Shown here one piece after another: positions 6,836 through 14,344 of a stretch of 14,454 nucleotides of DNA. Source of the DNA: CAZQAA01 sp964591255 (GTDB taxonomy: Bacteria; Desulfobacterota; DSM-4660; Desulfatiglandales; Desulfatiglandaceae); assembly GCA_964591255.1 (NCBI GenBank), contig CAZQAA010000184.1:1-14454 (forward strand), in the 5' to 3' direction. Made by a program: the position numbers and the translations under genes. Below the pieces are notes generated by a model. That model was not told the DNA's origin and made no database searches. It saw nothing but the letters and a program-made list of their open reading frames with translations. Positions within the stretch are counted from its first letter, which is position 1. Each line of letters begins with the position of its first letter.

Positions 6836-8080
6836 ATGAGTCAAAAAAAATTTTTTTTGAGTTGCACCCTGACGGTCCTTGCCGGAATAGGATTGGCTTT
6901 TGGCCTTATTATTCCTCAAGGAATCGGTTGTGGAAAATCTACCATGACAAAGGATCAACACAATAATCATAATTATGATCATGTTGATATTAATGGTAAT
7001 CACGATGAGCATCAAGAAAAACAATCGCTTCAATTCAGCAAAGCGGAATTAGACAGCCTTGGAATCCAGATAAAAACCGCCGGCCCAGGGAACCTACACC
7101 TTTTCGTCGAACTGCCGGGAGAGATTGTCCTGAATGCAGACCATGTTGCCCATGTAGTTCCGCGAGTCTCCGGTATTATACGTGAAGTTCGCAAAAAAGT
7201 GGGTGACCGGGTCAAAGCCGGCGAGGTAATGGCGGTTATGGATAGCCGTGAACTTGCCAATGCCAAGGCTGCATATCTGGCAGACAGGGAAAGACTCACA
7301 CTTGCTCAGGCCAATCTTAAGAGAGAAAAGAGACTATGGAAAAAACAGATCACTTCTGAGCAGGAATATCTCAATGCCAGACAAGCAGAGGCAGAGGCAC
7401 GTATCAAGTTTCGCCTGGCCGAGCAAAAACTCCACGCCTTCGGTTTTTCTGAACAGTTTTTGCAGGATCTGGCCAACCGGCCGGACACAAGCTTCACCCG
7501 CTACGAGATAAAGGCCCCTTTTGATGGCACTATAATTAAAAAGCATCTGAGTCTGGGTGAATCGGTTGAAAGGGATTCCAGGGTTTTTATGGTAGCAGAC
7601 CTCAGCACGATCTGGTTGGATCTTACTGTATACCCAAAAGATCTTATACGGATACGGGAGGGGCAAAAGGTAATTGTAAAAATGGATCATGGTTTTAAGG
7701 ATGTCACAGGTACCATCACATATGTATCACCGATCATGGATGAATCCACCCGTACAGCCATGGCCCGGGTTGTGCTTCCCAATCCAGAGGGCAAGTTACA
7801 TCCGGGACTGTTTGTTACCACAAAGGTGGCCGTGGATACGATTAAGGCACCTGTAATCATTCCAAAAACAGCCTTGCAGACGATTGAAGACAGTCCCGTC
7901 GTTTTTGTACAAAAGTCAGATGGTTTTGAACCCCGCCGGGTAAAGTTAGGAAGGTCCGACGCAATATCAGTTGAAATCGTTTCCGGTGTTGCTGCCGGTG
8001 AAAAGTATGCTGCGACAGGATCTTTTACGCTGAAAGCCCAGTTCGAAAAGGACACCTTTGACAATGGTCATGATCATTAA
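6836..8080 (+). CDS. RND membrane-fusion protein, CzcB/CusB type, His-rich
   Basis: A 414-residue periplasmic adaptor that links the RND pump to the outer-membrane factor. After a hydrophobic leader (about 5-31, with a possible lipobox GIGC at C32) comes a His-rich stretch (about 40-60, HNNHNYDHVDINGNHDEHQ), then the lipoyl half-motif VVPRVSGIIREVRKKVGDRVKAG, a coiled-coil hairpin, the second half YEIKAPFDGTIIKKHLSLGE, a beta barrel and the membrane-proximal domain. The C-terminus also ends in HDH. Such His-rich segments in CzcB-like proteins bind divalent metals. ATG at 6836 is chosen because AAAGGAG lies at 6823-6829; an upstream in-frame ATG at 6791 would overlap the previous gene, has no clear ribosome site, and adds 15 residues before the hydrophobic leader. 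Codons 3-8 form an A8T8 run. Confidence 0.92.
   Translation: MSQKKFFLSCTLTVLAGIGLAFGLIIPQGIGCGKSTMTKDQHNNHNYDHVDINGNHDEHQEKQSLQFSKAELDSLGIQIKTAGPGNLHLFVELPGEIVLNADHVAHVVPRVSGIIREVRKKVGDRVKAGEVMAVMDSRELANAKAAYLADRERLTLAQANLKREKRLWKKQITSEQEYLNARQAEAEARIKFRLAEQKLHAFGFSEQFLQDLANRPDTSFTRYEIKAPFDGTIIKKHLSLGESVERDSRVFMVADLSTIWLDLTVYPKDLIRIREGQKVIVKMDHGFKDVTGTITYVSPIMDESTRTAMARVVLPNPEGKLHPGLFVTTKVAVDTIKAPVIIPKTALQTIEDSPVVFVQKSDGFEPRRVKLGRSDAISVEIVSGVAAGEKYAATGSFTLKAQFEKDTFDNGHDH
6843..6858 (+). repeat. A8T8 homopolymer run just after the adaptor start
   Basis: Eight A followed by eight T, a 16-bp perfect palindrome within codons 3-8 of the membrane-fusion gene. It encodes QKKFFL in frame. Runs of this length can slip in replication or transcription, and the A/T tract may bend DNA. 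Confidence 0.6.
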
Positions 8081-8097
8081 GCGGAGAAGGCCAAAAT

Positions 8098-11000
8098 ATG
8101 GAAAATTTCTTTAGATTTGTTTTAAAAAACAGGATGCTGATGATTATACTGGCCGTGGTGTTAATGGTGGCTGGCGTTTATTCTTACGGTAAAATTCCTA
8201 TTGATGCTTTTCCAGACGTTTCACCCAACCTGGTGCAGGTCTTTACGCAAACCGAAGGTCTTGCCCCCGAAGAAGTGGAAAAATATATCACCTATCCTAT
8301 CGAAGCCGAGATGACGGGTCTGCCCGGTGTAGAAAAGATACGATCAGTATCCAACTTTGGCCTTTCAGTAGTCAATATATATTTTGAAGATAAAATGGAT
8401 ATCTACTTTTGCAGGCAGCTTGTCAACGAACGAATCCAGGAGGCCCGTGACAAAATCCCGGAAGGCTTTGGGGATCCACAAACGGGCCCTATCTCCACTG
8501 GCATGGGCCTGATCCTTTTCTATTATCTAAAAGATACCACTGGCCGTTATTCTCTGGAAGAGCTTCGTACCATCCAGGACTGGATTGTCAAGTTCCATCT
8601 TCAGACTGTCCCCGGAGTCACTGAGGTTCTCGGTATTGGGGGCTTTGAAAAACAGTACCATGTAGTGGTAGATCCAAGCGCATTACTGCGTTATGACGTG
8701 ACTCTCAACGATGTAATTCATCAGATCAAGGCCAATAATCTGAATATAGGTGGCCAGTATATTGAAAAAAACGCAGAGCAATTCATTGTACGTTCTGTTG
8801 GACTGGTCCGTGGCATCCACGACATTGAAAACATTATTATTAAAGTTGATGATGGGAGGCCCGTCTATCTGCGTAATATTGCTGAAGTAAAAATCGGGGG
8901 GGGTATCCGTTATGGCCTGCAAACACTCAACGGAAAAGAAGAAGTGGTTGCAGGCATGGTCATCAAGCTTTACGGCACAAATTCCTCAACAGTTATCAGG
9001 CGAGTCGAGGAAAAAATTGCAGAGATCAACAAAATAATGCCCAAGGGAGTACACATCGTTCCATACTACCAGCAAAAGGATATCGTTGAAGCCTCAGTAG
9101 GGACGGTTACCAACGCCTTGACACAGGGGATCTTGTTGGTTGCCCTGGTACTCCTTACGTTCATGGGTGGTTTTATGCCCAGTATGATCGTGGCGGTCTC
9201 TATCCCGTTTGCGGTGCTGTTCACCTTCATTGCCATGAAATACTTCGGTATTTCTGCCAATCTGATGTCTTTTGGGGGGTTGGCCATTGCCATTGGCATG
9301 ATGGTAGATGGGACTATAGTGATGGTGGAAAACGTGGATCGTTTGTTACGCCAGACAGAAAAAACTGTCCCCATAGGTCTTGTGGTAACCAGGGCCTGCG
9401 CTGAGGTGGGAAAACCTATCCTTTTCGCCATATCGATCATAATAATCGTCTTTCTGCCCCTTTTCACCCTACAAGGGGTGGAGGGAAAGACCTTTCGTCC
9501 CTTGGCCTACACAGTGGCATTAGCTATGTTAGGGTCCCTTATATTTGCTTTCACCCAAGCTCCGGTACTTACCAACACCTTTATGCGGAGAGCAAAAAAG
9601 CAGGACTCTAGTGGCAAATCACGGGAAAATTTTCTGATTCGCAATCTTCTTGAATTTTACCATCCACTAGTAAGCTTTTTTGTAAATACCCGCTGGGCCG
9701 CTATTGCCCTGGGAACAATATTGCTTGTGATCGGAGCGGTGATTTTTCCAAGGTTAGGTTCTGAATTCACTCCCAAGCTGAAGGAAGGGACTGTCATTGT
9801 GAGATTGACCATGGCACCCTCCATATCAATCACAGAAAGCAAGCGTAGCACAATGATGGTTGAACGCCGTCTGTTGAAAATTCCGGAAATTCGACAAGTG
9901 GTTACCAGGATCGGCCGTGGAGAGGTTGGCGCCCATGCCGACCCCACAAATTCAGCAGAAATTTATGTGCTGCTCAAGCCCAAATCTGAATGGAGGGAAA
10001 CCGGTGACCAGACTTTTATAGAAAAAATCATAAGGGAAGAGCTTGGTGAAATACCGGGTGTACTGGTCAATCTGACCCAGCCTATCGAGATGACGGTAGA
10101 TGAGCTGTTGGAAGGAGTGCGTGCCGAGCTGGCAATCAAGCTCTTTGGAGAAGACCTTGCCGTTTTAAAAGAAAAGGCCGATGAAATCGCAGAGGTTGTG
10201 AGGCAGGTCAACGGCGCCACAGACGTGCAGGTAGACCAGGTCAGCGGAACCCCCCAATTGCTCATCCGCCCCGACCGTGAGGCAATCGCCCGTTACGGTA
10301 TTAATATCAGTGAGGTACAGGAAGTTATTCGTTCCGCCATAGGAGGTGTAGCTGCAGGGCAGGTTTTTAAGGGTATCCGCAGATTTGACATTTATGTTCG
10401 CTATAAACCCGAAGCCAGACAAACAACTGAGGCAATCAGCAATATCCTTATCCCGGCCTCGGATGGTAAAAATATTCCCTTGTCACAGCTCGCCTCTATC
10501 CAGGAAATCGTTGGTCCACGTCAGATCACCCGGGAAGACACCAAGCGTTTCATCACGGTCCAGTGTAATGTGGTGGGGCGGGACATCGTTTCTTTTGTGA
10601 AAGAAGCGGGAAGTCTTATGGAACGGGAAGTCTCTTTTCCTCCTGGGTATCTTGTTACATGGGGCGGTCAGTTTCGCCTCCAGCAGGAGGCAAACAAGCG
10701 TTTAAGGATTGTAGTGCCAATTACGTTGCTGATTATATGTGTACTTCTTTTCAGCTCCTTTGGTTCTCTCCGTAATGCACTCTTGATACTATTGAATATT
10801 CCGCTGGCACTGGTAGGGGGAGTAGTCAGCTTATGGATGACCGGCCAAAACCTTTCTGTACCTGCATCAATAGGGTTCATTGCCCTGTTTGGTATAGCCC
10901 TTGAGAACGGCATGGTTCTGGTAACTTACCTAAACAAACTTTTACAGGATGGGATCCCTGTAGACAAGGCATCGGTTAAGGGCGCTTGTCTACGTCTTAA

Positions 11001-11211
11001 GGCAGTATTGATGACTGCTATCACCACGGCCCTGGGCCTTATTCCCTTGCTGTTTTCAAGCGGAACAGGAAGTGAAGTACAGAGGCCTCTTGCCGCTGTT
11101 GTAATCGGAGGGCTGGCGACTTCCACTGTCTTGACCCTCCTGGTGATCCCCGCTCTTTACAAATGGTTCACAATATTGCCTGAGAGAGAAATGCCAACAA
11201 AGCAAAGTTAA
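8098..11211 (+). CDS. Heavy-metal RND efflux pump (CzcA/CusA, HME family)
   Basis: A 1037-residue inner-membrane, proton-driven transporter of the HME-RND family. The N-terminal helix is followed by the family motif KIPIDAFPDVSP. The central TM4 motif is AIGMMVDGTIVMVEN, giving D404 and E411 as proton-relay carboxylates (CzcA D408 and E415). The third CzcA acid (D402) is alanine here (A398), as in CusA. Aligned from memory with CusA, the three copper-binding methionines (573, 623, 672) are replaced by Glu (in PIEMTVDELLEGVR), Ala (GGVAAG) and Gln (GPRQIT). This argues against Cu(I)/Ag(I) and for divalent cations. Twelve TM segments and two large periplasmic loops are consistent with the length. 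A GGAG/GAAGG site precedes the ATG, 17 bases after the adaptor gene. The family is certain; the substrate is inferred. Confidence 0.95.
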   Translation: MENFFRFVLKNRMLMIILAVVLMVAGVYSYGKIPIDAFPDVSPNLVQVFTQTEGLAPEEVEKYITYPIEAEMTGLPGVEKIRSVSNFGLSVVNIYFEDKMDIYFCRQLVNERIQEARDKIPEGFGDPQTGPISTGMGLILFYYLKDTTGRYSLEELRTIQDWIVKFHLQTVPGVTEVLGIGGFEKQYHVVVDPSALLRYDVTLNDVIHQIKANNLNIGGQYIEKNAEQFIVRSVGLVRGIHDIENIIIKVDDGRPVYLRNIAEVKIGGGIRYGLQTLNGKEEVVAGMVIKLYGTNSSTVIRRVEEKIAEINKIMPKGVHIVPYYQQKDIVEASVGTVTNALTQGILLVALVLLTFMGGFMPSMIVAVSIPFAVLFTFIAMKYFGISANLMSFGGLAIAIGMMVDGTIVMVENVDRLLRQTEKTVPIGLVVTRACAEVGKPILFAISIIIIVFLPLFTLQGVEGKTFRPLAYTVALAMLGSLIFAFTQAPVLTNTFMRRAKKQDSSGKSRENFLIRNLLEFYHPLVSFFVNTRWAAIALGTILLVIGAVIFPRLGSEFTPKLKEGTVIVRLTMAPSISITESKRSTMMVERRLLKIPEIRQVVTRIGRGEVGAHADPTNSAEIYVLLKPKSEWRETGDQTFIEKIIREELGEIPGVLVNLTQPIEMTVDELLEGVRAELAIKLFGEDLAVLKEKADEIAEVVRQVNGATDVQVDQVSGTPQLLIRPDREAIARYGINISEVQEVIRSAIGGVAAGQVFKGIRRFDIYVRYKPEARQTTEAISNILIPASDGKNIPLSQLASIQEIVGPRQITREDTKRFITVQCNVVGRDIVSFVKEAGSLMEREVSFPPGYLVTWGGQFRLQQEANKRLRIVVPITLLIICVLLFSSFGSLRNALLILLNIPLALVGGVVSLWMTGQNLSVPASIGFIALFGIALENGMVLVTYLNKLLQDGIPVDKASVKGACLRLKAVLMTAITTALGLIPLLFSSGTGSEVQRPLAAVVIGGLATSTVLTLLVIPALYKWFTILPEREMPTKQS

Positions 11212-11226
11212 GGGAGACAAACAAAC

Positions 11227-11553
11227 ATGAAAGAAATAAAAGCATATATAAAACCACACAAGGTTCATGCCGTTAATATGTCACTCCAAAAAATTAAGGA
11301 GCTTACAGGCCTGTCCATATCCAACGTTCGTGGCTTCGGTTATAGACCCCCCGGCAAAGTGGAACACGTTCAGGATTTCACTGAACATGTTAAGATAGAG
11401 ATCATATGCCATGACGATCTTGCGGATCAAATTGTCGGGGTCATCCAGGAGGCAGCACACACAGGCCTTCAGGGTGACGGAAAGATATATATTGCTGAGA
11501 TCATTGAGGCAATCAGAATCAGCACTGGTGAACAAGGAGAGGTTGCTACCTAA
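11227..11553 (+). CDS. PII-like signalling protein (PII-NG type) in metal operon
   Basis: A 108-residue protein of the PII/GlnB superfamily. The core is plain: MKEIKAYIKPHKV at the start, RGFG at 35-38, VKIEI at 55-59, the B-loop TGLQGDGKIYI at 79-89 and the C-terminal RISTGE. The T-loop between GFG and VKIEI is only 16 residues against about 21 in GlnB, and the uridylylated Tyr51 is absent. This matches the PII-NG group, known to occur beside heavy-metal RND pumps and to lack the nitrogen-control signature. The retained B-loop suggests nucleotide binding. It sits 15 bases after the RND gene with GGGAG at 11212-11216. A role as cytoplasmic modulator of the pump or the ATPase is inference; a nitrogen-assimilation role is unlikely. 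Confidence 0.88.
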   Translation: MKEIKAYIKPHKVHAVNMSLQKIKELTGLSISNVRGFGYRPPGKVEHVQDFTEHVKIEIICHDDLADQIVGVIQEAAHTGLQGDGKIYIAEIIEAIRISTGEQGEVAT

Positions 11554-11567
11554 GCTGTAATAGCTTA
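11551..11567 (+). other. Short intercistronic hairpin over the PII stop codon
   Basis: TAAGCT-GTAAT-AGCTTA forms a 6-bp perfect stem with a 5-base loop and includes the stop codon of the PII-like gene. No T-run follows, so it is not an intrinsic terminator. It may affect mRNA stability or reinitiation at the ATPase gene, whose own ribosome site is poor. Confidence 0.35.
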
Positions 11568-11583
11568 ATACTGCAAAAAAATT

Positions 11584-13494
11584 ATGGATGTTATAAAGGC
11601 AAAAGAAGACCTTCTCGAAACCCGTGGATGGTGGACCCATCCACCCATGCGAAATGCCTTAACAGCAGGTGTTTTTACCGGTGCTGCCTTTTTATTGGCC
11701 CATCTTGGGATTGTCCCAAAACATGTGGAAAATTTCTCTTACATTATTGCCATACTCCTTGGGGGTTATTACTGGGCCAAAGAAGGAATTGAGAAATTAT
11801 TTAAAAAAAAAGAGATCGGGATAGAAATACTCATGATAGGGGCTACCATAGGTTCGGTAATTCTGGGTATGTGGGATGAAGCAGCCTTCCTGGCATTTCT
11901 TTACGGAGCTGCCGAGGGGCTGGAAGATTATACTTATATAAAAACCAGACATTCCATCAGAAAGCTCCTTGAGCTGACACCTAAAGAAGCAAGAGTTATA
12001 CGGAATGGAAATAAAATAACTATTCCGGCGAAAAAATTAAAGCCAGGGGATCTCTTTATTGTGAAACCTGGAGAATCTATTCCAACAGATGGAATCATCC
12101 TCAAAGGAAGATCCAGCATTAATGAAGCGCCTATTACTGGAGAATCCTTACCCGTGGAAAAGGGGGAGGGGATGAAAGTATATGCAGCTACTATAAACCA
12201 AGTGGGAATGCTTGAAATCGAAGCAACTGTACCATTTGAAGATAACACTCTCTCAAAGATGATACACTTGGTTGAGAAGGCCCAGGAACAAAAGGGTAAG
12301 TCCCAGCTCTTTATCGAAAGATTTGGCAGAATTTACAGCCCGATAGTCCTTATTAGCGCTTTTTTCCTGATTTTTATACCACCCCTTTTCGGGGCATCCA
12401 TTTCTTATTGGGCCACGAGGGCCGTTGTACTTTTGGTAGCAGCCGCGCCGTGCGCCCTTATAATGTCAATACCCATTGCTATAGCATCTGGTATAGGAAG
12501 GGCAGGTCTCACCGGTGTGCTTATTAAAGGAGGAATCCACTTAGAAAATCTTGGGACCGTTAAAATAGTAGCCTTTGATAAAACAGGGACTCTCACTACA
12601 GGCAAACCAATGGTAACCGATGTAATAGCATTGGCTGGTGACCAATCGGATATACTTACATGGGCATATAGCCTGGAACAATCTTCTGAACATCCATTGG
12701 CCCAAGCGATTGTCCGAAAGGCCGAAAAAAATGGTTTAACCCCTTTGGATGCGACTGACTTCAGTTCCCTTGTGGGCGCTGGTGTAATGGCAAATATTGA
12801 AGGCAGGACAGTTTATGTGGGTAACCCAGAATTATTTGATGAACTTGGCATTATTAATGAAAACACTCATCTTATCCATCGACTGAGAGATGATGGAAAA
12901 ACAGTTGTCCTGGTGGGGACTGAAAAAGAAATTTATGGAATAATCGCCATAAGAGATGAGCCGAGACATGATGCCAAGGAAGTTATTACCCAACTTCACA
13001 GGATGGGAATCAAGTGCATTATGCTTTCGGGTGATGATATTATTACTGCAAAAGCAATTGCACAAAAGCTGGACATGGATGAGGTCAAAGCGGAGCTTAA
13101 GCCGGAAGATAAAATCAGGGCAATAGAGATGTTTGAAAAAAAATATGGAGCCATTGCCATGGTCGGAGACGGAATAAATGATGCCCCCGCCCTTACCAGG
13201 GCCACCGTGGGCCTGGCCATGGGAACCGCAGGAACTGATGCAGCCATATATGCAGCCGATGTCGCACTCATGGCAGACGATTTGACAAAAATTCCCTATG
13301 CAATAAATATTGGGAAAAGGGCAAAACGCATCAGCAGACAGAACATTGTTTTTTCATTCCTTGTGCTTGCCACTTTAATCCCTGCTGCCATGACAGGTAT
13401 TATGACTGTTGCGCTTGCCGTCTTTCTTCATGAGGTTTCGGAGCTTATGGCCGTCGCCAATGGGCTGCGTATGACCCAGGAGTTACCTTCGTAA
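11584..13494 (+). CDS. P1B-type heavy-metal translocating ATPase (P1B-4-like)
   Basis: A 636-residue inner-membrane ATPase exporting metal from the cytoplasm. Actuator TGES at 185-188; phosphorylation motif DKTGTLT with D332; P1B-specific SEHPLA with H370-P371; hinge GDGINDAP with D529. There is no N-terminal HMA or CxxC domain. The usual CPC of the sixth helix is A288-P289-C290, and the last helix carries HEVSEL (H616, E617) followed by AVANGLRM. The His-Glu pair resembles the HEGST of P1B-4 ATPases (CoaT, CzcP), which have SPC instead of CPC, lack metal-binding leaders and move Co/Zn/Cd/Fe(II). APC with HEVSE is a variant, so the metal is unassigned. ATG at 11584 lacks a strong ribosome site; an upstream hairpin or coupling to the PII-like gene may help. 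No terminator separates it from the next fragment. Confidence 0.93.
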   Translation: MDVIKAKEDLLETRGWWTHPPMRNALTAGVFTGAAFLLAHLGIVPKHVENFSYIIAILLGGYYWAKEGIEKLFKKKEIGIEILMIGATIGSVILGMWDEAAFLAFLYGAAEGLEDYTYIKTRHSIRKLLELTPKEARVIRNGNKITIPAKKLKPGDLFIVKPGESIPTDGIILKGRSSINEAPITGESLPVEKGEGMKVYAATINQVGMLEIEATVPFEDNTLSKMIHLVEKAQEQKGKSQLFIERFGRIYSPIVLISAFFLIFIPPLFGASISYWATRAVVLLVAAAPCALIMSIPIAIASGIGRAGLTGVLIKGGIHLENLGTVKIVAFDKTGTLTTGKPMVTDVIALAGDQSDILTWAYSLEQSSEHPLAQAIVRKAEKNGLTPLDATDFSSLVGAGVMANIEGRTVYVGNPELFDELGIINENTHLIHRLRDDGKTVVLVGTEKEIYGIIAIRDEPRHDAKEVITQLHRMGIKCIMLSGDDIITAKAIAQKLDMDEVKAELKPEDKIRAIEMFEKKYGAIAMVGDGINDAPALTRATVGLAMGTAGTDAAIYAADVALMADDLTKIPYAINIGKRAKRISRQNIVFSFLVLATLIPAAMTGIMTVALAVFLHEVSELMAVANGLRMTQELPS

Positions 13495-13536
13495 TCAATC
13501 TGCAACTTAAGATTACGGCAGGAAAGGAAAGGGGAC

Positions 13537-13656
13537 ATGACAATGAAACGGCACGAGTTATTTCACCACGGGCATTCAAGCAAAGACATTATAGATGAGT
13601 TTGTTGATCCTGTATGTGGTATGAAGACAACGGACGAGACTAAATTTATTAGGTAA
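13537..13656 (+). pseudogene. Truncated YHS-domain leader (metal ATPase or YHS protein)
   Basis: A 39-residue reading frame with a good ribosome site (GGAAAGGGG just upstream). It begins with a His-containing stretch (MTMKRHELFHHGHSSKD) and then EFVDPVCGMKT, the start of a YHS domain, as found at the N-terminus of many metal P-type ATPases and in free-standing YHS proteins. A whole YHS domain continues with about 30 more residues including a second cysteine pair region. Here it stops after DETKFIR, and the stop codon TAA (13654-13656) lies inside the left end of the insertion sequence. It is the last member of the efflux operon and is very probably broken. Joining the flanks across the IS gives only a few more codons before a TAG, so the loss may be older than, or caused by rearrangement at, the insertion. 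Confidence 0.65.
13644..13651. repeat. Left copy of probable 8-bp target duplication
   Basis: ATTTATTA directly precedes the left IS end and matches AATTATTA at 14337-14344 after the right end at seven of eight positions. Eight-base duplications are usual for the IS1595 family. The region is AT-rich, so this is probable, not certain. Confidence 0.5.
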
Positions 13657-13674
13657 TTACTCAAGTTTTGGCAC
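13652..13674 (+). repeat. IS left terminal inverted repeat
   Basis: Begins GGTAATTACTC and ends in AAGTTTTGGCAC. It pairs with 14314-14336 and overlaps both the stop codon of the YHS fragment and that of the transposase. Confidence 0.8.
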
Positions 13675-14295
13675 TAAATCACAGAGGTAATCTGCTACTT
13701 TTTCAAACATGTCAGTATGACGGTGATTGTAGCGAAACTCTAGCTCTTTTAGATACAGAGGGAAGTTGGCCTTGGAAACCCCATGGTATTTAATAAGCCT
13801 TTCCTTGGCCCAACTCCAAAAGCCCTCAAGACCATTAATATAGACTTTGCCAGAGGCACCGCGACCTCGGTTGCCTTTGCGCCGGCCACCAAAACAGGCT
13901 TCATCCAGTTCGATTTCACCACTTAAAAGATCTACTCCATCGTGTCCATGGGCTAGAATTGCATAACGGATCGTCTGGACAGCCCTATAGGCGGTGTTAT
14001 AAACCAAGTTCAGTTGGCTAGCAATTTTCCGAACTGAAACCTCTAACTCAAAGAGCTTGATGATAGAGAGCCATTGCATACAAGAAAGCCTTCCATGGTT
14101 GATCCATCTGCCAGAGAAATCGTGGAAGGTATATTTGCACCGTTTGCAGCGCCGTCGATTATCTTTTAATTTATACAGTTTTCGATGATTACACCGGGGA
14201 CAAAATCTGTGTCCATTTTTAAGGCATTTTTTCGACAGATAATTCCTAGCTCTATTTTCGCTGGAAACCAGCTTATGATAACTCTCTAACTCCAT
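13657..14295 (-). pseudogene. IS1595/ISXO2-like transposase with internal in-frame deletion
   Basis: An open frame of 212 residues, where family members are about 280-320. The N-terminal zinc ribbon (C32, C35, C50, C53) and a helix-turn-helix-like region (about 70-110) are intact. The first catalytic Asp is D131 in EIELDEACFGG, followed by GRRKGNRGRGASG. The sequence then jumps straight to KVYINGLEGFWSWAKERL (N154, E157), the C-terminal part of the family, ending in YLKELEFRYNHR. In intact relatives roughly 80-100 residues lie between, including the second catalytic Asp (typically in a VYTD-like strand). The deletion junction falls near residues 147-150 (about 13846-13857). The protein is therefore expected to be inactive, although the frame is kept. 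ATG at 14295 follows a hairpin. Family assignment is from motif recognition. Confidence 0.82.
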
Positions 14296-14297
14296 GT

Positions 14298-14318
14298 GGC
14301 ACCTTTAACATAGGTGCC
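14298..14318. other. Hairpin immediately upstream of transposase start
   Basis: GGCACCT (14298-14304) and AGGTGCC (14312-14318) form a perfect 7-bp stem with a 7-base loop. It ends two bases before the transposase ATG and shares bases with the right terminal repeat. In a transcript it would cover the ribosome-binding region, a known way for insertion sequences to limit transposase made from outside transcription. Confidence 0.5.
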
Positions 14319-14336
14319 AAAACTTAATCAATCACC
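14314..14336 (-). repeat. IS right terminal inverted repeat
   Basis: Read on the minus strand it begins GGTGATTGATT and ends in AAGTTTTGGCAC, matching the left end at 19 of 23 positions. Confidence 0.8.
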
Positions 14337-14344
14337 AATTATTA
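14337..14344. repeat. Right copy of probable 8-bp target duplication
   Basis: AATTATTA, seven of eight matching 13644-13651. Its last three bases are the stop codon of the minus-strand outer-membrane protein gene. Confidence 0.5.

Larger units (their letters stand above)
13652..14336. mobile_element. IS1595/ISXO2-type insertion sequence, internally deleted
   Basis: A 685-bp element bounded by imperfect terminal inverted repeats of 23 bp (13652-13674 and 14314-14336). Both begin GGT, share ATT at positions 5-7 and contain the identical 12-mer AAGTTTTGGCAC; 19 of 23 positions match. It carries one transposase gene on the minus strand, whose stop codon lies inside the left repeat. Full-length members of the family are nearer 0.9-1.1 kb, and the missing length fits the internal deletion seen in the transposase. 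With both ends intact the element could still be moved by a related transposase supplied elsewhere. Confidence 0.8.

Noticed and set aside
9066..9467. Minus-strand open frames within the RND gene
   Set aside because: They are antisense shadows of a strongly conserved coding frame, with no ribosome sites or family features.
11227..11553. Classical nitrogen-regulatory GlnB/GlnK
   Set aside because: No Tyr51, a shortened T-loop, and no amtB or glnA nearby; the metal-operon context fits PII-NG better.
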